Shown piece by piece: positions 52,070 to 61,650 of a DNA stretch of 64,000 nucleotides. The notes under the pieces are model-generated. The model made no database searches and was not told the origin of the DNA. It saw nothing but the letters and a program-made list of their open reading frames with translations. The position numbers were made by a program, and so were the translations under genes. Source of the stretch: Nymphaea colorata (Eukaryota; Streptophyta; Magnoliopsida; Nymphaeales; Nymphaeaceae). Every line of letters begins with the position of its first letter. The stretch's first letter is position 1. The stretch is from assembly GCF_008831285.2 (NCBI RefSeq), contig NW_022204507.1, positions 434,001-498,000 on the forward strand, written 5' to 3'.

Positions 52070-52270
52070 ATCTCTCAACTCTCATTTTGCTACCTGCCAA
52101 GATCTTACAAAGGGATTTTGGCTTCCCTCTCAAGATATCTTCCTGTTAAATCCTTGCGAATGCTTGATTACCAGAGTCAATAGCATTTCCTAGTCTCGAC
52201 TTTCTCAACTTCACAGGACCTTTCCTTACTGCTCATATTCAAGATCTTTTCAGTTTTCCTCTTCCATTGT
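52070..52270 (+). other. Organelle-like tail after the psaA break
   Basis: The psaA frame runs on for 38 codons of unrelated sequence ([20 protein letters not shown]) to a stop at 52183. Composition stays balanced until about 52270 and then becomes AT-rich. This suggests the inserted organellar DNA was already rearranged, as is usual in mitochondrial genomes, or that two pieces were joined on integration. Confidence 0.35.
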
Positions 52271-54513
52271 TTGGCAACAAAAATTTGAATTTTTATCCTC
52301 CTTGAGGCTCAAGGAGGTACTAAGAATAAAGAAAAGCCACATCATTGTGTGAAAAGACACTTTTAAAATGTTTTTAAGCAAAACTCAAAATTATCACTTT
52401 TACAAAAATTCTTAACATCAAATGGTATATCACCAAGAGGAAGGAATTCTACTCCAAAGAAGAAGGTGAATGCAAAATAGCATAGGTTGGTTGGGTAGAA
52501 AAATGAACTTCACCATCTCTCCTAGAAACTTCTATACGAAAGGTTGGTTTAATAGTGATGATTTTCCATAAATGTTTCAGTCCTCAACTGATTGAAAGTT
52601 TTACAAATGGTTTAGGTTAAGCTCTTATCCTTCCCCAAAGGAAGCCCGAGATAAACCAATCCAATGTGGTGGGTTTTGTAAAATCATCAAGTGCATGATA
52701 ATGACAACTACGGGATTGGACTCTGTTAAACTCTAAATGTACGACTATCCAGCAAAGTTTGATCAGTCTTGTGCCCTGGCTACATGATTATAAACTTCAA
52801 TTTCACAAGCTAATTGAAGTCCATTGTCAAAAAAAAAAAAAAAAAAAAAGTTTCTTAAAGGCAAAAGAATACCAAAGTACAAAATGCTTAGGTTTATAAT
52901 AATCAAGAAACTCCAGTACTTGCCAAAAAATCGTCATGAAATGTAACCATCAGAAAAGAAAAACGAAATCAAAGTATGAATTTAGTGTGAACTGTCTCCC
53001 AAAATTATTCAAAAATAGCCAAATTTATGTGGAACAAAATACTTATACAATAACAAATTAATCAGAGAGAAATTGGCCTGCAGCCTGCTTAGCAGCAGAA
53101 CACAACAGAAACAACATCAGTGATGAACTATCATATCGTGAGGCCTGCAGAAAAGGATTCAGGAAAAGAGCAGCAATCTTCAACATTGGCATGACAGATG
53201 CATTGTTTCCATTGTTGTTAGGCATGTGAGCTTATGCAGGCCACAAGAACATTTTACCTTCTTAGTTTAATCCCTCGAAAGTATTTTATGACTAGACAAA
53301 GGCAGCAAAAACTCACGTTTTGATACAAGAACATGCCACGAATACTCTAGCCCATTAAGATTTATAATAATTTTTGTAGGATTGACCAATGGCTTTATCC
53401 GCATATGTTGGAAAGGAAACAATCAAAAGGAGACAATAAGACAGATGAAACATAAACAAAAGAACCATCATCGACCAGTTAGCAATTGGTATCTGCTTTT
53501 ACTTTCGTGGAGGAAATAGGCAAATGAGAATTTTGCTCCAAATACACAAAGCTAGAAAATCATATATCTGCATTTTATCAATATGAAAAAACATGAGTAC
53601 CCTGTTCATGGGACTGTGTTCCAGTTCACACAGTAAAGAGTCAGACTTCACAATAGCCAAAAGGATTCATCCAGTCCAATGTGCCTAACAACCAAAAGAG
53701 TACAAGGAAAATGTACATTCCAATTGCACACAATTGGGCTTCAAAAGAATGAAGTGCCATCACTATTAAGAATCAAAATGGAAGCATTCTCAAAACCCAA
53801 ACATTTATGCAACAGAAACAAGAAAGAAACACCGAGGACAAAAAAAAGGTCAAAAAGAGGACCAAACTGTGTCTTATTTGTCTTCCTCCTCAAGATTAAA
53901 ATTTTCTCTTTTGGCTGTGTGGCTGCCTAATACAAACCTAAGATAAGTATTCATTACTTCACAAAGTCCAACTATAACCCCTGGATCCCAGTGCAATTTC
54001 CTGAATGAATCCAAAACAATCATCTAAAGAATGCAATCTGAGTTTATAAATTTTGGTTTAGAAATAGAAGCTCAGATATCAAAACTCACTGACACGCTTG
54101 CCTGTTGAAGCACATATTCATGATGGAAAGTTTATATTGATCTATTTTTTCATTATCTAAAATGACCTAGCAAGCATCTATGCACAACCACATGCACCTT
54201 GTAGAGCACATGATCAAGGATCTGAAAATCAATTTTGTGGAACATAACCATTGTGCTAAGTCACACAAGTATTGCTTTTATGGAGCGGTATCCATACCCA
54301 TATGGGTACGTCATCGGTACGGGTACCGGTATGCCCATGCTACGTCCCGAGTATGATCAACATACCCAGGACCATATCCTTCTTTTTTTTTTTGACATGA
54401 TTAACGTTAACCAAATCCATTCCTGTCCAAAAATTAGGGTTTTTATTCTTTTATTTTTTTGGACTCATGAATGTGTTGTTCTGTTTGTTTAAACTTTGAA
54501 TTCTTATTTTTTG

Positions 54514-54557
<44 letters not shown>

Positions 54558-56749
54558 TGGTCGTACCCAAGTTTTTTTTTTAAATGGTATGTACCCGTAC
54601 CTATGTAACATAGCCATTGTGAAGCACAACACTATTGAAACAAGCCAAAACAACTGCCAAAAGAACCACCCTAATCTTGGGCACACCCATACACCTAAAA
54701 AATCCTTCATATACACAGAATCAAACTAAAACAATATTCCATGTTTGAGCACAATACAAAGATATTTCCACAGGAAAATATAGACTACTTGATAAAGTCA
54801 GTTGTTCGCTCATACATTCCTCGTCCAACATAATGCCTTTCCTCAAATCAGAAAAGAACAGTTGTTAGGAATGACAATAAATGAATGAGATCCATAGAAA
54901 ATACAACGGGAAGAACAATGGAGAAACCAAACCTGATGCATCCACTTGATAAATCTCCTAACAGGCCATTGATCACATCGGTTTGTCAGCCTATGACAAG
55001 CTGGAATGCGCATGAGTAGGCTAAAGGCCAGCTGGACACTTGCATATGCAATTTGAACAAAGATGTAGGTCTTGTAGAAAACGGACTTTGGATTTTGAAG
55101 TCCCTTCCTGCATGGTTATCACTATCATAGTTTAGATTTGACAATCTGTGACTACATGATTCAACAGAGGACAAATAAACATAAAACAGTAGGTGCAGCG
55201 ACATCAAAGTGAAGTCTTCCAGAACACAAAAAACTCACACATAAAGATAGCAAGCACATAGATGTACACTTTCTCATGAGCATCCCCCCTCTTAGATGTG
55301 CTCCTGCATGTCTCCACAAAAAAGAAAATGCTGCAGGAACACTACAGAACACTTCAAAAATATTAAAACGTACAACAGACACAGAATTTAAAACGCATGC
55401 TTAGAGAACTGAAAACTACCACAAAAACATGCAATAAGTAACCAAAAAAACTAAAAACAGTACTGAGTTGGTTCAGTCTATGGTTTGTAGAATGTAAAAG
55501 CACATTCCGAGGGTGTGTTTGCATGGTCGAGAATAATATCCGCAATATATACATTTCATTTCCACTTTGACTTAATTTAGCAAAATATGTAAAAGATGAA
55601 CATGTTATAAAACAAAAAATGTATATTTAGAAGAAAAATTAAGAAATATGTATTAAAAGATTTTGTTTGGTTTCTCATTAAGTAGTGGATATCTTAAGTT
55701 TGTGAGTTACAAAAGCAAAAAATGTCTTCATAAAACTCAGGCATTTGAAAAAGCTTGACACACAACTGAGCCTAGTTTGTTTAAAATCAATTTCGGCTAA
55801 ATTTTATACCCAAGTTCAGCTAAAACATATTAGGCATCTGAATCTGATTGTACGAGAGGCACTTGGCCCTATGCGCACTGAGAATTATTATTTAACCATC
55901 AGCTGGAAAACAACCACTTAGTTTGATATCTGATCTAAATAGAAAGCACTTTTGTGTGTACAAAAATAGTGCTCCGTGGATTCAAATATTGAACCATTGA
56001 AACGTGCGCTGAAACAGTCAATGCACTGTACAGAAGTGCAAGTGTAAAAACATATGAGACTATGAGTAGTCCTCTAAATTAGTAAAAGAGTCAAAGTCCA
56101 TGGTTTTCCATTTGTGTTTACCTAGCCCTTATGTTCTTTTTTGTGTGTTTATGTATTAGGTTTTGTATTGTAAATGGTTTCATTAGTGAGGGCAGTCTGG
56201 TCTTTTATTGTTTATTCAGTGAACAAGTTAGCATCACAACCCTCATATTGAAGTTCCGTTCTAAGCAGCAAGATGTTAAGTGGTGCTGTTCATGTACTGA
56301 AAACCAGATGCGAATAACAGCACACTTGGTCATTTTCTTAATTTGGTTTTGCAATACTCATCATATTGCTGGGAAGTGGGAACTTGATGACAGAAAAAAA
56401 ATCGTTCTCATGTACATACATATGAATGGACCATATTTAACGCCACTTTGACTCCATTATAATTTTCTAGATTTGGGTTGAGAAAAGGTTTGCTATGGTT
56501 TCTTTCATGTTTCACTGTATAACTAGCTAAAATCTGGGCTAGGCCTGATTATTATTTACGTGGGGGATTAGGGTCAGGTGCAGCAACAAGTGGGCTACCA
56601 ATCCAGCCCATTAACAGCCTTAGCTACTATTGCTCAGTCCCTGTAAAGTTACCCTAGGGTACCTGAACATTATCACTGGCCCTTTATGTGATGTTTTACC
56701 TTTTTGTTTCCTTTCTATTTTTTCTTGGCTTCTTGTTTGGTCCTGACAT
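52271..56749. other. AT-rich non-coding DNA
   Basis: Poly-A lies at 52830-52848, and (AT)n at 54516-54554. Scattered short ORFs on both strands have no family match. The sequence has intron-like texture, but I found no exon chain. Confidence 0.4.
54241..54638. repeat. Imperfect 32-34-bp direct repeats around a GGTACGGGTAC insert
   Basis: AACATAACCATTGTGCTAAG at 54241 and AACATAGCCATTGTGAAGCA at 54607 begin two similar segments. The 330 bp between them hold GGTATCCATACCC, GGTACGGGTACCGG and GTACCCGTACC words plus the (AT)n run. It may be an insertion that duplicated its target, but the repeat is longer than any common target duplication. Confidence 0.45.
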
Positions 56750-56979
56750 TGTTTCTAGATGCAGTATTCATGCTCTTGCTCAGATTTCTGGTAAGGAAGG
56801 GGTGTTCTGCAATTTCTCAGCAAGATATCATTGATGTTCTAGATAAGCAGTTGCTTGAGGGAAAAGGGGTATTACTTACAGAGGAAGAGCAGCAAAAATG
56901 TGAAGAGAGTGTCCGATCTGTGTCATATATCTTTGAGACGTTCTCTTCCAAGCATTTAAACAACACATGCACAGGTTAA
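56750..56979 (+). other. Unassigned exon-like segment
   Basis: After an acceptor-like TTGTTTCTAG, a frame reads DAVFMLLLRFLVRKGCSAIS, then QQDIIDVLDKQLLEGKGVLL, TEEEQQKCEESVRSVSYIFE, TFSSKHLNNTCTG and a stop. The balanced, partly amphipathic peptide looks like real coding sequence. I do not recognise the family. It may be the last exon of a gene whose other exons are lost. Confidence 0.35.
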
Positions 56980-57660
56980 GTCAACTAAACAGTGCCTATT
57001 TTTAAAACCAAAAACCTCCCAGCTTTGAAACTTTTATTACCATACAAATAGTTTGACATCGTCATCAAGCATCATTCAAGAGTTTCCAGCACTCAGCTAT
57101 GTTTTACATTTAATTTCTGAAATATACCAAGATGTTGGTGTAAAAAAAAAAAAAGAGATTCACTAGAAGAAAAAAAGAAAGCTTTGATATTCCATCCCAC
57201 TCATAGGTATGCACACTAAATAGTATTCTTGGACAGCACCATCCTTGTGACACTAAAAGGCCAAATGACAACAAGAATATTCAGGGGAAACGTAGTCAAG
57301 ATCAAGAAGAATAGAGTTATGAAAGGTCCAACTGATACAAAAGAAGAGCCAGGTGTGACTGTGTGAGGAAAGACCCTCTCCTATCTCCATAAAGAGGAAG
57401 TCTCCTACTAGTTTTGTTACCAACCACTTGAAAGCAAAACAATCAGCTAAATATAAGAAGTATCAACAACAACCTAAATATGAGAAGCAGAAGTATGTTT
57501 CTTTGGTTACTTAATACAAATAATTTTCCCAGTTCATTTGCTAAAAGATCAGAAGATGTTTATTGAAACACTCTCATTCATTTGAAATACCGTATAACTC
57601 TATATTTGATCAAGGAACATGAAAACAGAGCAAACAAATAATTTTTTACTAAATGATATC
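56980..57660. other. Non-coding, up to the truncated gypsy element
   Basis: AT-rich, with a poly-A at 57143-57154. The gypsy element begins abruptly near 57661 without a 5' LTR, so this is pre-insertion or rearranged flank. Confidence 0.4.
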
Positions 57661-58145
57661 GGCACTTGGAGGTGTATTGCCCACACCTTTACACTATAGA
57701 TGAGGCCAGAGCGGGCAAGTTTGTGCGTGGGCTGCGAGATGGACTACGAAGCAAAGTGTTGACAAGTAGACCTCGTGACTTGGATGAGGCGGTTACAATG
57801 GCACGATGCATAGAAGAAGATTGGGTAAGGACACAGAAGGATCATCAGAAGAAAGCAGGCCAGCATTCATAAGGTGGACGGACACAGGTAAAGCGCCAAC
57901 ACTTTGCGGGCAGGACAAGGCCTTATGAGAGGCGGGATGACCGAACTTTCAGACGGAACCTGCCCACCCGTAGTGAGGCCACACAGGGGTCAGTGGCCAC
58001 TCCGACTTCTCAGAAGTGCCCACTTGTTCTCGTGTGCACCTCGGGAAGCCGTGCTACCGGGTGACTGGGGCTTGTTTACACTGCGGAGGTATGGGACACT
58101 TTATCAAGGATTGCCCGTTGAAGAAAGAAAGAGAATCGAAGAAGC
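57661..58145 (+). pseudogene. Ty3/gypsy gag remnant with zinc knuckle
   Basis: It opens with YCPHLYTIDEARAGKFVRGL and SRPRDLDEAVTMARCIEEDW, the end of the retrotransposon gag domain, and stops at 57870. In another frame a CCHC zinc knuckle (CLHCGGMGHFIKDC, 58073-58114) follows, the RNA-binding motif that packages the element transcript. The first two thirds of gag and the 5' LTR are missing, so the element is 5'-truncated. At least two frame changes lie between the gag core and the knuckle. Confidence 0.88.
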
Positions 58146-58707
58146 CTGAAGCCGGTTCTTCTAGCGCACGACAGACATCTGGACGTGTCTACGCTACTAC
58201 TGTGGAGGAGCTTCAGGCACACGACCTCCTTGAAGGTACTTTACTTGTCAATTCTCATATTGCTAGAGTGTTATTTGATGCAGGAGCGACGCATTCTTTT
58301 ATATCTAGTCAATTTGCTACCTCACTAGAAGTGTCCGCTAGAAGAATGCCGTATGTTTTAAAAGTTGTTAGCCCGATGCATGCTCAAGAGTCGTGTCGTG
58401 AGTATCTTCCTGATGTGGACGTGGAAATCCATCAACTTCACCTACCCGCACAGTTGGTGATCCTAGGTCTCAGTGAGTTTGATGTGATTTTGGGTATGGA
58501 TTGGTTGTATGCGCATTATGCTGCAGGAAGAAGCAGATACAGATGTTGACTAATGAGATGCAGCCTGTGGAATTTCATGCTCGTAGGGCCAGTCGAACTG
58601 ATAAGATATTGGTGTCTGCATTGAAGGCTAAGCGATGGATAGAAAGTGGAAGCGTTGTCTTCTTGGTCAATGTGTTGATCAATGAGGCTGAACGGTTGAA
58701 ATTGTAG
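58146..58707 (+). pseudogene. Gypsy aspartic protease remnant
   Basis: The protease active-site motif is FDAGATHSFIS (DAG at 58277-58285; most plant elements have DSG or DTG). It is followed by LVILGLSEFDVILGMDWL, the second protease landmark. The frame breaks just after MDWL, with sequence missing before NEMQPVEFHARRA, and a TAG at 58705 separates it from reverse transcriptase. The intact enzyme would cut the gag-pol polyprotein. Confidence 0.88.
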
Positions 58708-59403
58708 GATGTTGCCGTGGTGAGTGAGTATCCTGATGTGTTTCCTGAGGAATTGTCGAGTTTGCCTCCAACTCGAGAAGTGGAGTTCAAGATAGAGTTG
58801 TTACCAGGGACAACTCCTATTTCTAAGGCACCCTACCGTATGGCACCAGCAGAGTTAGAAGAGTTGAAAAAGCAACTGCATGAGCTCTTAGATAAGGGCT
58901 TCATTCGACCTAGTGTGTCTCCTTGGGGAGCACCTGTATTGTTTGTGAAAAAGAAAGATGGGACTATGCGCTTGTGTATAGATTATCGTATGTTGAATCA
59001 AGTTACCATCAAGAATAAGTATCTGCTTCCAAGAATGGAAGACTTGTTTGATCAGCTTAAGAATGCAAAGGTTTTCTCTAAGATCGATCTGAGGACAAGC
59101 TACCATCAACTCTTGATACGGGAAGAAGATGTTTCCAAGACTGCTTTTCGAACCAGGTATGAACATTATGAATTCAGGGTCATGCCTTTTGGGTTGACTA
59201 ATGCTCCCGCAGCGTTCATGGACCTCATGAATCGGGTTTTCCAAGAATTCTTGGATCGTTTTGTTATTGTGTTTGTTGATGATATTTTGGTGTACTCAGA
59301 GAGTGAGGCGGAGCACAGAGACCACTTGAGAAGTGTGTTGGGTCTTTTGCGCAAGCATAAGCTTTACGCCAAATACTCAAAATGTGAATTTTGGTTACAG
59401 AAG
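58708..59403 (+). pseudogene. Gypsy reverse transcriptase
   Basis: It begins [20 protein letters not shown] and contains the standard blocks [70 protein letters not shown] and the catalytic FVDDILVYS (59272-59298). The catalytic Asp pair is present. A one-base deletion near 59402 (LQK then VNFLGHVIS) puts the thumb and RNase H in another frame. Confidence 0.95.
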
Positions 59404-60776
59404 TAAACTTTCTGGGTCATGTGATCTCGAAGGATGGAGTATCCGTCGATCCGGCTAAAGTGTCAGCTGTTCAGGACTGGAGAACACCCCGCAGTGTAAC
59501 TGAGGTTAGAAGTTTTTTGGGATTGGCAGGATACTATCGCAGGTTCATACAAGGCTTTTCGAAAATAGCTACGCCCATGACTAAGCTATTGAGAAAAGGA
59601 GTGAAGTTTGTCTGGAATGAAGAGTGTGAGAGGAGTTTTCAAACTTTGAAGGTCAAGCTTACTACTGCCCCTATTTTGACGCTTCCATCGAGTCATTCTG
59701 GTTTTGTGGTGTACACTGATGCTTCGGGGATCAGATTTGGTTGTGTGTTGATGCAACATGGCCGTGTAGTGGCTTATGCATCAGAGCAGTTGAAGGCCCA
59801 TGAGCAACACTATCCCACTCATGATTTGGAGTTGGGAGCAGTTGTGTTCGCATTGAAGATGTGGAGACACTATCTTTATGGTGCAACATTCGAGGTGTTT
59901 ACAGATCACAAGTCCTTGAAGTATATATCCTCGCAAAGGGATCTCAACTTGAGGCAAAGAAGATGGATCGAATATTTAAAGGATTATGATTTCACTATAT
60001 CGTATCATCCAGGCAAGGCGAATGTGGTGGCAGATGCATTGAGGAGGCATGCCAAGGCGACAATGTGCAGTATGTTGACTCGTTCTTGGACATTATTGCA
60101 AGATGTGATAGCTTGGCAGCCTTACATTTGTGATGAGAACAAGGCAACGATGATAGCCTTGATACGACATCCTTTGATGGAAGAATTTGTAATGAAGCAA
60201 AAGGAAGATCCAGAGTTTGCTAAGAACATGGAAGCAAGCCAGAAGACCGATTCTCTTTGGCATCAAGATGAAGATGGTTCATTGCGGTTTCGGCAGAGAT
60301 TATGGGTTCCTAGAGATGAAGGGGTGAAGCGTCTGTTGCTTGATGAAGCTCACAAATCTAAGTTTTCTATTCACCCTGGCAGTACAAAGATGTTTCAAGA
60401 TATGAGAAGAAATTTTTGGTGGCCTGGAATGAAGCGTGAAATTGCAGAATATGTGGCAAAGTGCTTAGTTTGCCAACAGGTAAAAGCAGAGCATCAGCGG
60501 CCAGGAGGCTTGTTGCAAAAAATCGATATTCCAGTGTGGAAATGGGAAGACATTACGATGGATTTTGTGGTTGGGTTGCCTCGTACCAAAAGACAACAGA
60601 ATGCCATATGGGTGATTGTTGATCGACTTACGAAGTCTGCTCACTTTCTGCCTATCAGAATCAGTCAATCATTGGAAAGTCTCGCAGAGTTGTATATTGG
60701 CGAGATAGTAAGATTGCATGGAGTGCCAAAGTCTATCATTTTGGATCGAGATCCACGTTTTACTTCTAGGTTTTGA
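59404..60776 (+). pseudogene. Gypsy RNase H and integrase, first part
   Basis: [20 protein letters not shown] and [15 protein letters not shown] end the RT region. RNase H starts near [19 protein letters not shown] and includes [19 protein letters not shown] and [10 protein letters not shown]. The integrase zinc-binding HHCC region (HPGSTKM...CLVCQQ) and the start of the catalytic core ([20 protein letters not shown]) follow. A TGA at 60774-60776 stands where Trp is expected after DPRFTSRF. Confidence 0.95.
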
Positions 60777-61601
60777 GGGCAATTACAGAAGGCTTTGGGT
60801 ACCAAGCTTAAGTTGAGCACAGCGTTCCACCCCCAAACTGATGGGCAGTCTGAGAGGACCATTCAGACTTTAGAGGACATGTTGCACGCATGTGTCTTAG
60901 AGTGGAAAGGAGAATAGGACAAACATGTGAAACTGGCAGAATTTGCTTACAATAACAGTTACCACTCTAGTATTGCGATGGCACCTTTTGAGGCTTTGTA
61001 TGGAAGGCCGTGCAGATCTCTAGCTTGTTGGACCGATTTAGGTGATGGCAAGATCGAAAACCTTTTAGTATTGCAACACTACACCGACCAAGTGAAATTG
61101 ATAAGAAAGAAGTTGTTAACTACTCAGAGTAGACAAAAAAGTTATGCTGACATTCGTCGTAGAGAATTGGCTTTTGAGGTGGGTGATCATGTGTTTTTAA
61201 AGATTTCTCCTACTAAGGGTGTTTTTCGCTTTGGTGCGAAGGGAAAATTGAGCCTAAGGTTCGTAGGACCTTTTGAGATATTAGAGAAGATTGGAGAGGT
61301 GGCATACAGATTAGCGTTACCACCAGATTTGAGTCACGTTCATGACGTCTTCTATGTTTCTATGTTTCGAAAATACGTACCAGATCCGACACATGTGATT
61401 GATTTTCAAGGTATTCTAGTACAAAACGATTTGACAATGGAAGAACAGCCCATTAGAATTGTGGATCATCGAGAGCAAGTGCTTTGCACGAAGAGAATTC
61501 CTTTAGTTAAGGTGGAATGGCAGTACCATGGATTGAAGGAGAGCACATGGGAACCTGAGGAGGACATGCGGAAGAGATATCCGCACTTGTTCTTGCATTG
61601 A
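60777..61601 (+). pseudogene. Gypsy integrase C-terminal part and chromodomain
   Basis: This is the same frame as the preceding segment. [20 protein letters not shown] is the conserved integrase stretch with the catalytic Glu. A TAG at 60915-60917 replaces another Trp codon. The GPY-like region (LSLRFVGPFEILEKIG) and a C-terminal chromodomain (LVKVEWQYHGLKESTWEPEE, DMRKRYPHLF) follow, with a stop at 61599. The order PR-RT-RH-INT-chromodomain marks a Ty3/gypsy chromovirus, and the WEPEEDMRKRYPHLF end is typical of the Tekay/Del lineage. The chromodomain would guide integration into heterochromatin. Confidence 0.95.
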
Positions 61602-61638
61602 GGTATGAGCTAAATTTCGAGGAAGAAATTTTTTTTTT

Positions 61639-61650
61639 AGGAGGGTAGGA
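61639..61650 (+). other. Polypurine tract
   Basis: AGGAGGGTAGGA directly precedes the 3' LTR start TGTAACGCTC. It primes plus-strand DNA synthesis in LTR retrotransposons. Confidence 0.8.

Noticed and set aside
54496-54729. 77-codon ORF with a Tyr-Ile repeat
   Set aside because: It is the translation of the (AT)n microsatellite.
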